A stretch of 64,000 nucleotides of DNA from Microvelia longipes (taxonomy: Eukaryota > Arthropoda > Insecta > Hemiptera > Veliidae): the NCBI GenBank assembly GCA_018340805.1, contig JACMZG010001914.1:29065978-29129977 (forward strand). Direction: 5' to 3'. The position numbers and the translations under genes were made by a program. Below are positions 24,889 to 39,344 of the stretch, in pieces. Below the pieces are notes generated by a model. It did not search any database, was not told the origin of the DNA, and saw nothing but the letters and a program-made list of their open reading frames with translations. The first letter of the stretch is position 1; each line of letters starts with the position of its first letter.

Positions 24889-25715
24889 CTACAATAAATT
24901 TAGTATCAGTATATATTTAATTTTAGGAACAACTCAATATTTTTGAGATGTATTATCAGATTTTAAGAATGAGAGAAAGAACTTGTATGTTGTATCCAAT
25001 TTTTATCAATATTTAACAAAAGAAAATAACACAAATATAAAAAAAGATATAAAAAAAATAATAACCAATTAGGTATTTTATTGAATCTAAAAATTAATAA
25101 ATATAAATTTAAAAAAAAAAAATATTTAAAAGAGTTACACGTGCTAATTAAGAATTTATAAAAACGTCTTTTAAAAACAATTTTCCTTTTAATAACGAAA
25201 AAGAGAATTTTTAATGAACAATAATTTCTTCTTCTAATTACTAAACCAGGAAAATATTTATTAATTAATTTTCTTAAATACTCTTACGTAAAGAATATTA
25301 GGTTCCTTTAAAGATTTAACATTATAATTTTTTATAAAGAAAATTGTTTTATTTATGAATTAATGAAAATTTAAAAGCATAAATAATCTCAAGACTTTAT
25401 GAAGCATAGAAAGATCACAGAGACTATTAAAAATTAGAGAATAAATTAGCGATAAAAAATGAATAAATTAGTGCACATTTGAGATGTATATTTGAATGAA
25501 AAATTAAACAAAATTGTGATTCTTTTTACAAGCTCTAATAATAAGTAGTAGTGCCTTTTTAATTACATTTATTTATTCATATACAGTACATTCATTAAAT
25601 TGTAAAAAAAATGGTATAGTCAAAAGTACAAGAAAATTAATAAATTATAGATCACTTAAATGCTTTTTAAGTGCTCCTAAGTGAATTTACATAGGTATAT
25701 AGTATAAAAAGTATT
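24889..25715. other. AT-rich intergenic, no gene seen
   Basis: Long A/T-rich stretches. If the LDLa exon is real this would be intron. Confidence 0.5.
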
Positions 25716-26510
25716 TTCTAAAGTAAGTTTTAAAGGCCTCCTGAGTGGTTTTCACAAAGTTGTCTCTCTGTATGCGTGTGTGTGTGTGTGTTTTTGGGGG
25801 TGTGTATTTATGTGAGTGTGTCTATTATCATCGAAGCTCCAAGTGTATTCATGCTAGATAGTTTAAACTGCGTCTAAAAATCAGTAGTTGTGCTTTTCGG
25901 AAAAATTTTTTATGATGAGATTAACACGCAATAATGACTCAGAAAAAAGTTCAAAAAATCATGAAACGTGGAAAAATTATGCGATCAGATAGAGATTTGG
26001 CACGCATGTAGCTATGTATAAGACAAACATATGTGCTAAGTTTCATCTCATTATAAGTATTAGTTTAATTTTTATCGAATGACTTTTAAAAAGTGTTTTT
26101 AAAAAGTGTTACGTTTTTTAAAAAAATTGTAAAAGCTCAGAACGTGATTCAATTGAGTTTAAATTTAGTACCTTACCTTACTAATTGTCGTAAGTGTTTA
26201 CCTTTACTAAATAAATAAGTAAACTAAGTTTTGTTTTAAAACGACAAGTATATTTTTTTATGATTTTTGTTGGATCATAAAAAGTAAGCAGAGAGCGTTG
26301 TCAGTGCTGTTTGTGTGCCCACTGAGAATAACACGGATATATTTAGTATCTGAGGACGAGCGAAGCGAGTCCGAAGTCATGTTGCTGTATCAATTTGACA
26401 AATTGTATATTCTGAGGACGAGCGAAGTGAGTCCGAAGCAGGGAGAATGAGCGTATTCAATCCGATGTGATGAGAAAAAGTTCCGAGGTACTCCGTACCC
26501 GGTTTTTTAT
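25716..26510 (-). repeat. dispersed repeat family A, copy 2 (inverted)
   Basis: Reverse-oriented counterpart of 7386-8255. It has GGCCTCCTGAGTGGTTTTC, a (GT)n, a CGAAGCTCCAAGTGTATTCA landmark, two GGACGAGCGAAGCGAGTCC-type palindromes at about 26352 and 26413, and a GTTCCGAGGTACTCCGTACC end. The second palindrome has GTGAGTCC. Confidence 0.75.
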
Positions 26511-28719
26511 CTTCGTTAAAATACTTTTGAGGCTTAAGAGAGTTTATGTAATTAAGTAGATGATCATAAATATAGATTTAAATTTGTTAAAAGATACTTA
26601 TGTTGTGAAACCAATAAGTCTTAAATGTTCTCCAGGGTCCACCTTTCGGCATGATTACCAACCAACCAGTAATTGCAGTTAACAAATGTCAACATATTTA
26701 AAATTAGGCTGGTAGAAAATGTTGGCAAAATATGACGTAACAACATATAGTTCTATTTTAACTTTCAAACGAGTTTTGAGGTAAAGGCAGACTTAGAACG
26801 TAAAATAACAAAACATCCATACTAGTAATATTTAAAACTGTCCGTGTCAGTATAGTTTGATATTTAAAGAATTGGTGATAATATGACAAAAAGACTCATA
26901 CTTTTTCAATTTTAATCCTCTTTGCTTCTGCAGTACTTTTAATAGTGCCCGTACCCATTGCAAACATTCGGTCATATTTTACTCTATATATTGACTTATA
27001 TTATTTTTATTTAATAACTAATTTGCTCTATTTATATTCCTTGTAAGGCTTGCACATTTGTACACATTTTTTATATGAGCTCCAGGATCTTATATTTTTG
27101 TATTATCAAGTACTGGAGTTTTCAAACCTTTTTATATTTGTTTATATTCAGACTAAGTTACTTCATTTTCTTAAAATAAACCACCTTCCACTATTAACCG
27201 CCATTCATAAAACTTTTATTAAAATAAGTGGTTGATACAGCCTCTGATGCTGACATCAGAATAAACAGAAAACAGGAGTACAAATGAGAGAAATAATATA
27301 TACTCCCGTATTTAGGTTTAATTGTTATTAAATGATTCTTCTAGACAATAAGAGGATTTCAGCCTATGGATTTAGTATAGCATTTTTATCTAATAAAAAA
27401 TTATCATTCCCATCATTCTTCGTATGAAAATTTGAATATTTTTGAATATTATTTCAATTTAATAATTAAAATCATTTTTGTGTGAATCTTGAGGTTTACA
27501 ACTGTAATTGTGTAGGTGACTTCTAGAAATGTAATAATCTACATTTGGGAGTTTTAGCATGATTTGGAGTTCAAAAATAATAGATCCACGTTATGTTTCA
27601 TCGCACACACTTTGTAATGTATAACTGAACAGGGCCCCAAGAGTAATCCCTTTACCCTTTCACGCAATTTCAAAAACTGTAGAAGTATTTATATCCCAGT
27701 ATAAGTAAAGTTTCAACCATTAAACAAATTAATAATCTGAAATTTGTAAAACAAAAATATAATTAAAAATATAAGCGGCAAGAGAGCAACACTTAAATTT
27801 TTAGTGTTTGAGATAAAAAAGTAAATTCGGGTACTATAATGAATGAATAATTATACCATGTAGAATGTACTACCATGAAGAATTTATACGTAACGGAAAA
27901 GAATGGAACATGGCATAATAAGTTATGAATAATGGCAAATGTCGAATGCAATAGTTTCCATGGTACAATCCAGCAGTATCTGGCACAAGGATATTGTATC
28001 AAATTACTATATTTGACAAACACTTTTTAATATCTATTGACATATTTTTTTAGGATTGGTTAAAATATTATCTTAATCATATTTTTACGTTAGCCTATTT
28101 TTCATAAATATTTGTTGTAAAATGACCCTTTAATAAGTAAGATGAAATAACTTTCATAGGCTATAACTTTAAGTTTTTTTTTAATTAAAAACGAAGAACA
28201 ACGAAAAATTAAATATAAGTCCTTATGGAAATAACAAAATTTTAACACGTATTAAGCAATTTTAAGACTTAACAGTTAAAAAGCCATTGTTTTAGAAGTG
28301 CAATCTTAAGCTATCAAACTATAAAACTTAGAAAAAGCCTTTAAACGAGGAGAGTGTTAAAATAAAATGAGGAGTGGTAGACTTTTTGATATTTACGTTA
28401 GATCTAAGTATATTATCATGTTAGTGATAATAAGAAGCGCTCCATCATAAGAGTAATGGCTTGCAATTTTTTCAACTCATATAATAAAAATGGTATGAGT
28501 TTGTTGAACGGTCTTTAACTATACAACAGTTTTATGTTACTACAAAGGCATTTGAGCATTAAATATTTGGCAGTAATTGCGTTGGAGTAATACAAATATT
28601 GATTCAACAGATTTACTTTTCCCAAATACTGACGTCTACCGGTAGAAACGAGTAATCGTCAGTTTTTCGTTTACCCTGGTGCTAATGACATTAATATCAG
28701 ATGCGAGATTCCACAAGTT
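26511..28719. other. AT-rich intergenic, no supported gene
   Basis: A 76-codon minus ORF at 27793-28023 has four Cys and aromatic-rich sequence, but no domain or splice pair was convincing. Otherwise AT-rich DNA. Confidence 0.5.
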
Positions 28720-28945
28720 TTTTTATTGACTCTGGTGCATACACTTATTCTGAGAATCAAGATTAACAAGAGATATAGTCAGCACGAACTGATAAAGAAG
28801 TCAACATGCAAGATGGATTCAATATTCATACTTAAGCGAATTTTCTATGTCACAACTCCCGCACAGTGGACATAACTGTAGAACATATCTACTAGACTGT
28901 CCAAAACACAGGACAGAACTAATTAACAAAATAGTTATTGGACTG
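28720..28945 (+). pseudogene. remnant of a non-LTR retrotransposon ORF2 C-terminus
   Basis: Two short stretches in different frames resemble the tail of Jockey/R1-type ORF2 proteins: a LTRLRIGH-like start (seen as LILRIKINKRYSQHEL) near 28745-28790, and ITVEHIY with a following LDCPKHRTELI-like stretch near 28870-28925. The order and spacing fit the Cys-His-Cys tail after RNase H. It is heavily decayed and no boundaries are seen. Confidence 0.4.
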
Positions 28946-28961
28946 TTATGAATTAAAATTC

Positions 28962-29030
28962 TAGGTTAATTAATGAAGACTGTAGAAATAAAAAATTTCT
29001 ACAGGACTAAAGTCTTCATTAATTAACCTA
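28962..29030. repeat. 19-bp inverted repeat with a nested inner hairpin
   Basis: Arms TAGGTTAATTAATGAAGAC (28962-28980) and its exact complement (29012-29030). Inside, TGTAGAAA and TTTCTACA pair as well. The flanks repeat ACAGGACAGAAC in direct orientation at about 28909 and 29034. Confidence 0.85.
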
Positions 29031-29138
29031 AAACAGGACAGAACGTTTAAAAAAATATAACCCCTTAGGGTAAAGAAAACTCGACCAAACACTATCAGTA
29101 TAACCAGTAAAATGATTGGAACTTCGTGTCCAATCATT

Positions 29139-29265
29139 CTAATTGACGTTTTCTGTAGCTTCCTCAATTTTACCGGCAAATGCAAGGTTGAATTTATCAA
29201 AATTCACTGCACCCCTTTTTGAGACTTCTGCAACCTTCTTTAAAATATCAACCAATTCAAAATCC
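29139..29265 (-). CDS. candidate last coding exon, unknown gene
   Basis: On the minus strand a TTTTGTAG acceptor precedes 29265, followed by a 41-codon open frame ending in TAG at 29141-29139. The peptide (DFELVDILKKVAEVSKRGAV, then NFDKFNLAFAGKIEEATENV) has amphipathic, non-repetitive, protein-like composition, unlike the surrounding AT-rich translations. I do not recognise the family. It could be the 3' exon of a host gene or a piece of a mobile element. Confidence 0.35.
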
Positions 29266-31814
29266 CTACAAAACTATCATTTTCTATTATCCTGCTATAA
29301 ATACAAAACAAATAAAATACCAAAACCACGAAAAGTTTTCCTTAAACTAAACAAACCTTCTTCAACTCTAAAAAAAAATATAAAAAATTCATACAAACAA
29401 AGAAACCAATGAATAAAGACCTCCAAACGAATAAATTTGGTAAGACTCCGGTTTACAAATAAATAAATTCTATCATTTTGCCAATAAAGAACTTAATTAT
29501 TAAAAAACCCAAAAAACCATGTGCTAATGTCTTTAACAACGTATTTATTTTACTCCAGTCCTAATGTGCAACTGATACAAGGTTTCACCATTATGTCCAC
29601 TGGGTAATCAATGATCCTACCGATACCATTTCAATCTTTCAAACTGAGTATAATTTAATAAAAAGAATATTAACCTTTTTCTACAAGTTTACAATAATAT
29701 AATACTAGATCACATACGCATGAGGTCTTTGACCTGTTTAAATCAATGCACCTTGTTATTAGATATCTCGAATTGTAATAACTCAAGTTTTGAGTTTAAT
29801 TAGGGTTAAATTAATTCCGGTAATATAATTCATCTAATGTAGGTCAAAGTGTGTGAACGAATGAAAACTTTAAACAGATGGAATTTTTAATCATTTTAAA
29901 AATTTCTTGCACAAGGACTATGAAATATATAATGCTGAAACATTTAAAGAAATGTGTAGCATTTTATTAACTTGGAACACAAAACAGATAATTTGAAATT
30001 AATATTAGCAAGATATATTATTCTTTAGTGAGGGACATTATTTATTAAATTATTCTAAAAGGAAGGAAAACAAAGAATAATATAGGAATAGTTACACAGT
30101 CACGGTTTAAGAAACATGTGTTTTGCAAGATTCCGACTAACATGTGTGGAAGTTGTGGTGATCTGGTATATTTGAAAGGGATTTCGTTGGACCTGGCGTA
30201 GGAGTTCCAAAGCAAGAATATTTAAAAATATGGATAAAATGTATCCTACATAAGCTACGGAGGAATCTGTTGCCATCCCCATCCTATTTACTAGGACAAC
30301 TTATAACCGCTTCTTACCGTAAGAATATAAAAATATTGTTCTGGATTTTATTTCAATGTTTTTGTTCTACATTTTGAACATGCTGTGTTAAGACAAATAT
30401 TCGGAAAGGTAAAATAAGAAAAAAGATAGATGAGACGAAACAATAGAGAATTATGGCCGGTATATACAGGAGTGCAAGATTTCGATGATATGAGATGACT
30501 ATATAGTTATTTGTATACTTTATGTATAGTTATATGTAAAGAAGTAACGGACTGCCAGGTAGATCTAGACCATGATGGAGTGCTAAAATATTGCACATTG
30601 GATGCAAACAGTAGGTACAATAGACAAGCATGCAAGGGGCAATTTAAGCTTGTCTCCTGCTCTGTTATAGAGCATGGTGTCAGTTATTAATATTACCTAT
30701 TGAAGTAATTAGGAAGTAAGTAACACAAAAAATATTTAATACAACACAATGACCTAAACCATAAAAAAATATATAAAAATTAAATAATAAGTAATTATCT
30801 AATTCGTTGTAAGAAGTTACCTAGACATTACATATGTAATACATAAAAAAAGATAAACTTAATTTGGTTCTCCAGTACTTTCAATACTCCAAACTGAAAC
30901 ATGACTTTGCGCTCCCCCCACCCCTCCTCCTTGTACCATGTGTTCTCTCATAGTAAACCTTACTCTATAAGGCCACATAACACCTAAATTACATATTAAA
31001 AATATTAGTTCATTTTAATTGTAACCTAATTAATTTTAATGATAGCAATAGAACTGCCTGTATTTACGTAAGTTTATTAATATAATTTTAATCTCGTAAT
31101 AAGAACTATTATTGTATAAAGATACATATATTATATTTGAAAGTCCTTTTTATGTGTGTACATGCAATCTTTGTGTGTTCGTTTCATTGCTATATGTATA
31201 TCTGCTATCATTGTACACACACATAAATGTATCTGAATTAGGCTATTTGGCTGAGTATCTTGTTTTAGTTTCTTACTATAAGGTTTTGTCGAGGGGGCGA
31301 CCCTCTCTAGCGTTTATTTCAAAGCTTTGTGAATCCCCCTAGTTTGCAAAGCTAAGCTAGATGTAAGCTCACCACGTGCCCTTATTTATATCTGAAACCC
31401 ATCTTTGTTTATTCGTCCCATATCGAAACACAACTATGTGCAGTGCCAACTATAGCTTTGCAATATAAAACCCTTTATAGGCTTCAAACGTGTTTCAATA
31501 CTAACATGTATACTTTGCATTTACATTCCCTCTTTATTAAACCTAACACCTTTTTCAAATGCTCTTTCACGAAAGAGGTATTCATTTCAAGTACTTGACA
31601 GCAAACTAAAATACTATGTTTATATATATTTTGACTTTTCCTTAACTACAACCGTATGCACATGGAAAAAGAATTGAGCTGACCCTAAAAATCTAAAACC
31701 AAGAGAGAACATCATACTGTCTATGTGAGCATTGTGTCACACATAATATCCGTTCTATATATATTTCATATTTGAAAACTAAGACTATTGGTCTTGTTGT
31801 GTTGTCCAGAAGAA
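29266..31814. other. AT-rich intergenic; one weak minus-strand candidate
   Basis: The 60-codon minus ORF at 30100-30282 overlaps another frame with a proline-rich stretch followed by two Cys (FGTPTPGPTKSLSNIP). That could be an exon but shows no firm splice pair. The rest is AT-rich without features. Confidence 0.4.
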
Positions 31815-32475
31815 GAAGTTTACTTTCCTCATTTTTTTGCTGTCAGTATAAAAGAAAAGTATTGTGTTTACTCAAAAATCCTACACCCTTCAAGTGTTTT
31901 AAGGACCTCATGAGTAGTATGTATTAACCAAGATGTTTGTCTATTTGTGTATCTGGTATAATAGTAACTCCAAGTTGGTTTAGTTTAGTTTTTGTTTGAT
32001 GTTTGGTTTAGTTGTGCTTCCGAAAATCATTTTTTTGACATTATTAACCTTCTTTATTAATCCGACGTTTTGCTTTTTTACGTTTACTTGATTGAATGGC
32101 TTTTTGCCTTTGATAATGCTTATGTGATATTACCCTATTATTCTGAGTTTGGGTGTACCGTCCCCCAGGTAAAGCAATATTAAGCTATGTGTAAACATGA
32201 TATTCTAAGAATGAGCGAAGTAAGTCCTAAGTCATGACACTCTAAATAAGATTAATGTTTCATTCTAATGTCAAGGCTAGTGATACCGAAGTTTAACACC
32301 CTAGACCTATTTTTCCTTAGTTGGGTTACTTTTTTATTCTGATGTCAAATGCAGTGAGAGCGATGTAATACTAATGCACGACGGATGTAATATCAACATA
32401 AGCTTTATTATACATATCATTCAAAGCAAAAGCGAAGGGAGTCCGATATTGCGAGAAAAAGTACAAGTGGTATTA
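31815..32475 (-). repeat. diverged copy of dispersed repeat family A
   Basis: Same order of landmarks as 25716-26510: a TTTACTTTCCTCATTT end, AAGGACCTCATGAGTAG, GTAACTCCAAGTTGG, GTGCTTCCGAAAATCATTTT, then GAATGAGCGAAGTAAGTCC (about 32211) and AAAGCGAAGGGAGTCC (about 32428). Much more diverged than copies 1 and 2. Confidence 0.5.
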
Positions 32476-33283
32476 TTTGTCTCAGGCTGAGATTGGTGAT
32501 AGGCTCAATATATAGGCTATATAAATTTCTGAATAAATGTCTCGGTAGACATTATCTCTCCTTGATTATTTATACTACTTGCCTTAGGAACAAAATTCAA
32601 TGGTCAGGACAAAGAAGGTAATCTTATTCTCTAGGTGGATAACTACTTCCTAGGCATAAAGAACTAATATGAGCATCGGTGGTGAAATCATTTGTTTTTC
32701 CTCCGCTTTGAATAAGGATCCAGGTCCTAAGGGTGAGTTGTGGAGGGGCTGTCGTTGTTTTTCGAATTTCCCAAATTGCTCCGACCCTATTTGACTTAGT
32801 GACTTGAACTTCTCAACAGATGCTAAATAAATTATAATATAGCACGTTTTTAAAATTTTTAAACGTGAATTGCTCGTTTGTAATTTTCAAGATTATGTTT
32901 AGACCCCATTATGTGCTTAAAAATCGATTTTTGAGGGATTCCTTCTATGATCTAAAATATTATATACTTCAAATTATGGGCTAAAAGAATTCACTTATAG
33001 TGGAGAGTTTTTTCTTTTAGTAGCAGTACAACCTAAAGATTTGTTTTTAAAATTATAAATACTGCATTTTAAAGAGAAAACACGACAAATATTGTAACAC
33101 AAATATAAACTTATTAATAATGGCATTCATGTACATATCTACAATTACGTCGATATAAAATCAGAAAAAAATAGTATGGAAAAACCAAAGGTCAAACCAG
33201 ACTGATAAGAAAACTATGCCATTTATTAAGCCTTCAAGACTATTTACTTTAGTACTAACGAATTTGGCAAAACACGAATATTC
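32476..33283. other. AT-rich intergenic, no gene seen
   Basis: Nothing recognised. Confidence 0.5.
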
Positions 33284-33408
33284 GACACAATTAATGTCAA
33301 CTTTAATAGTTGACAGAGTTAGTGTCAACTTTAATAGTTGACAGAGTTAGTGTCAACTTTAATAGTTGACAGAGTTAGTGTCAACTGAAATAGTTGACAC
33401 AATTAATG
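33284..33408. repeat. 28-bp minisatellite, four units, each a hairpin
   Basis: Units carry GTCAACT-TTAAT-AGTTGAC (perfect 7-bp inverted arms) plus an AGAGTTAGT linker. The last unit has TGAAA in the loop. Both ends are flanked by ACACAATTAATG. Confidence 0.9.
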
Positions 33409-36400
33409 CCTCACCCACAAGTTATAGTGTGTCCTCTCTAAAAAAACTGTTTTTTAAGAAATAAATCATCTAAACCAAAACTAATTGAACGATGATAATC
33501 TTTAGGGTCATCCTAATAATGAAAATTGATATTAAATTAAATTATTACTATTTGTGGCTGAATGGAAATTCACATTTTTTTTAAAACTTTTTATTGAATA
33601 TTGCAACTACATGAAACATATGCTACTAGCAATAATGACAATCATAGATAGGCTTTGATATGACCGTTGCAAGTAGCTGCCCAGTGGTAGTACTTGCTGG
33701 CATGAGCTTATCCTACATAATGACTACAGTAATAAATAGAACAAAAACTGTCAATTTAATATTCAATAATCACTGGAGAAAATAAATGAAAAGATAAAAT
33801 AATAAATATGTATATAGATAATATAGATGGATATTTACATCAAAACCGGAATTGGTTAGTATTCAAATTTGAAAAAAGTAACACCACCTTTTTTTATATT
33901 TTGGCATTACCAGAGATATTTTCGTTTAAGTAAATATCATCCTTACGTGATTTGCACGATTAGTCTCCCTATTAGGTATGATATGTGTCAATGCTTAAAC
34001 ATCAAAGCTCAGAGTTGGAGGAAATATAGACTCAAAAGATATAATTTTACATCTCATTTAAGTAAACTTATTCTTTTACATCCCTCTCATTATTTTTAAT
34101 GGCAAAACAATACAATTACTTTCAATCTAAATTTTATGACATTAGATCTAATTTGCAAGGCGATGAAGTTATGAGTGTATTCATAACACAAATTACAATA
34201 CTGCTTGCGTCATAAGTTAATCATTTATGAATAATAATATAATTAAATTGTTCCCTCACGTATTAGCACTACTTGTTAATTTATTTCTATACATGAACCT
34301 ATAATAAATTACTCACATTAAACCTAATAAAATTTTTATAACTTCATAGTCTTTCAAAGCCTTTTTTTATCAAGAAACTAAAATGTATAGCTAGCATTAA
34401 AGTTGTTTTTAAGGTAAAACTTAATATCTAAAATAAGGATCTGTTACACGTTAGAAGTTTATGAGGGGAAATTTCGCCTGCTATATCTATATTCCGTGAG
34501 TGGTTTTAGAGAAAAGCTAGAGGTGCTTAATAAAGCGATAGCAGACTACGTGCTTTGGATTTTACATTTTAAACTAATTTAATCTTTCCTTCATAAAAAC
34601 CAGTGCTAAGACGCAACCTAGAACTGATTTTAATACGATTTTTGATTTTGAGATGTTATGCATTTGTTATTTTTTAAGTGCGGTCGTGTAGTGCTGCTGA
34701 AAGAAAAATTTAAAGTTTGTATAGATTGTAGAGTTGAGATCATTTTTAGTTAAGTAAATGCTCAAAATACCACAAAAGTTATCTAATACAGGATGAGAAG
34801 TTATCGAAAAAAAACTATGCTTTCTTGCAATGATCTTTGTAAACTGATTCTCTGATTGACTTTAAAGGATGATCATTATAAAAATGGTCATCCATGCACT
34901 CTTTGTTGTAGTGCACTTTTAATCTAACCTTCTGTTCTATATGATTATTATTATCAACGCATTGGAAAGTGAAAGGCCTATTGTTGACGCCCCTTGGACT
35001 CATTTAATATATTAAAAAACAAAACAATTTTGGCGCTCAGGTCTAATTCCCTTTGGAACGCTCAATTTCTTGCTCAATAATGCATTCCTTGCTTGATATT
35101 TGTTTATTTAATATAGTCTGATCGGAAACACTTCGACTTAAGAAATTAGCCCTACCATCAATTATTTATAATCTTAAATATTTACATGGGAAAGTAATTT
35201 GGAAAACTTTTAGCTCCATAAAAAGTCTAGAGGGAGATTTCTTTATGATTTCCAATGTGACAAGAAGTATTTTCTCGGAAGGCTATGTATGCTTGACAAG
35301 AAAATTAAGAGGAAACCCCCCAAGGCTGGGGCACCGGATATTGAGGCACCAAGTTGAGTGTAGAGCTGGATATTTGGCCTCCAGGGGCTTAACCGAGCTC
35401 ATACAATCTCACATAAGAATCCTAAGGCCTAAAAACTAAAGACTTCTTTATATTATATAGAAATTCAGCCCTGACCCAAAACAGAGAACCCTGGAAAAGA
35501 AAACAAAGCACTATAGAGCGAGGCCCCAGCTAATACACTACAATAATATACGACCTCGCCCCCAACTAGAATAATAAAACAAAGTTTTTAACTCTAATAC
35601 AAGATATACAATATATGTTGAAAACACATCTCTTAGGTTTTGGCTAACAGTTGGGAATTGGCAAATTAAGAGAAAAGAAAACAACTAAATCAACTTTTAT
35701 TCAATTTCCAAGATTTTCCGCTAACTATCCATTTTAAATATAAAATTGATTGCCCTCATTTAATCAAAAACTACAGAATAACACATAAATTCTTTAAAAT
35801 CATTCTAAGCCCGATGGCATTTACTTAAGAGCAACTATTCTTATAAATTAAATAGTAAAACTTGAAAGTGCCACGTGGAGTTTCTCTAATATGTTAGAAA
35901 ATCCACTTCCGAGGAAATAATTTATTTAAATAACAGATCAAACTAAGGGCTTCAATACCGTTTTTGATTTTGTTTGGAGATTCCAGGCAATCTGCCCAAC
36001 TTCTCACGGGCTCTAAAGAGGATTTAATTGCCAAAAGCTGAATCCGCTTTGAGGAGAGTAGTTTTTATGTATTTGTGTTTTATTAACAACACGTTACAAC
36101 GGCGCTTTCGGCTTTGTGAAAAATTATTATACTTTTAGATCCACGTTGACAATCTATAATTAGAACATAAAAATTTAGTTTATTTATTAACTCTTAAACG
36201 AATTATATCGGGGCCAAGAAAGTTTAGGTTTAGCAATTTGGTTGATCTGTAGCAACACCGGTCCACCAAGGAGAAAATATTAAGCTTATCGGTTATAAAC
36301 GGAATTACTCATGTACTTCCGGTGTGCGTAGAAAACTGGAGTATAAAATGTTTATTTAAAGATACATGTTTGGAGTCTAATCCATGGCAATGTTTATTTT

Positions 36401-36961
36401 GTGTACGTTTTACTGACAATTTTTGTATAGTTTTTCCTTTAAATAATTTCAGTTTTGTTCTCTTAAATTTTCTTATTAAAACATACTACTTTAATGAATG
36501 TTACTTTAACATGTATGTTTATGTTAACATTGAAGTATGTTATACTTCAATGTTTTGGGACGTCCCAATAGAGCTCGAACAGCTAATATCTGCCAGTTAC
36601 CAAAAGATTAAGAAATTGTAAAACGGCAGGAGAGACGCTAAACTCTGATAACGCTATTTTGGGGATAGTGCTGGACCCCAAAATAGAGCATAGAATACAT
36701 AAAACAGAGAAGATTATGTGAATTTCATATGATTTGCCATTTCTCAAAGAAAACTGATAAAAATTCACACTAAATAATATCCTACTTCCAATTATTTGAT
36801 AATTCCTAATGAAGCTACTAAACCCTATTTTAAACTTGATATAGTATGATATAAAGAAAAAGTTAATAATTTAAGAGTTTTTCTTTAGATAATAAAAATT
36901 ATAACTAAAAGTTTCACATTTTCTAAACTAATTAATGCATTATGTTATGGTAAAAAAGTGA
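33409..36961. other. AT-rich intergenic with minor ORFs
   Basis: No supported gene. A 62-codon minus ORF at 34815-35003 is rich in charged residues, His and Cys (FTFQCVDNNNHIEQKV), which is unlike AT-rich noise, but it has no recognised domain. A GC-richer ORF sits at 35245-35439 with no motif. A 14-bp hairpin (ATTTTGGGG/CCCCAAAAT) lies at about 36654-36685. Confidence 0.4.
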
Positions 36962-38470
<1,509 letters not shown>

Positions 38471-38762
38471 CTACAATAGTTAATTCAGGAAAGATATCTT
38501 GGTTTGGTATGAATTGAGAGACAAGACAAGACATTTTCTATACACCTTTAAATTGAAATTGAGGGCCGAGCTTGGTTAATTTTGACTATCCAATAAAGGG
38601 GAAAAATGAGAGTTTGTAGTCACTCTCATTATTTCCTTTGTTGGATAGTCAATATTAACCAAGCTCGGACCTCACTTTCAATTAAAGATGTATAGAAAAT
38701 GTCTTGTCTTGTCTCCCAATTCATCCGAAACCAAGATATCTTCCCTGAATTAACTATTGTAG
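38471..38762. mobile_element. foldback element with about 140-bp arms
   Basis: The left arm starts CTACAATAGTTAATTCAGG and the right arm ends as its complement. The arms stay paired to a central AATGAGAG/CTCTCATT with a 10-nt loop. Mismatches are few, so formation is recent or the sequence is conserved. Non-coding. Confidence 0.85.
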
Positions 38763-38829
38763 AACATCAGTCAATGCCCAGGCTATGCAAATGATAAAAT
38801 TAAATCAACTGATCTAATTATATAAGCAA

Positions 38830-39100
38830 TATCAGTTCGGTATCTGAGCAATTGTAGCAGGCTTGGCCTTAGAGAGAGGAGGCTACTCAATAGACAGTTT
38901 AAGTTTGAAGCCGACTTTACTTTTCTCAGAATATCTACGATATCACGTCTAAGGTGATAACTTAGGAATACTCGTGATGGTTTAGCAATACCTATAACAG
39001 GTGATTCATGAGGATTCTTGGATTCGGATTTTTCGGGATAGCAGGATTTTTTTTAAGGGATCGAGCTTTGTCAATTCTGACTATGTAATGCAGGTGAAAC
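38830..39100 (+). repeat. diverged copy of the sequence at 38340-38620
   Basis: GAGAGGAGGCT, GATGGTTTAGCAATACCTA and GATCGAGCTTTGTCAATT follow the same order as AGAGGAGGCTTCGCAATAG, the left arm and CCGAGCTTGGTTAATTTTGA of the preceding foldback. It extends the family to a longer unit than the foldback itself. Confidence 0.45.
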
Positions 39101-39344
39101 TGAGCTGCTGAAATAAGTAAAGTGCAATTAACTGATTACGCAAATATAAGAACGTTTGGTTGCCTTTAATTCTACAATTCTCAGGAAAACATAGCGGACA
39201 CGGAGCAATGAGAAAATGGACAAAGACAGTCAGTCGTCAATGACACACAAAGCGCAAAAATGTTTACTATTTGAACTTTAAAGAACTGAACTAGGCCCAA
39301 GAAAATTCTTATTTTTAACTAGGAAACTTAACTGGCAAGATTAT

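Noticed and set aside
33284..33408. CRISPR-like regular repeats
   Set aside because: Units are contiguous with no unique spacers, there are no cas genes, and the context is animal nuclear DNA.
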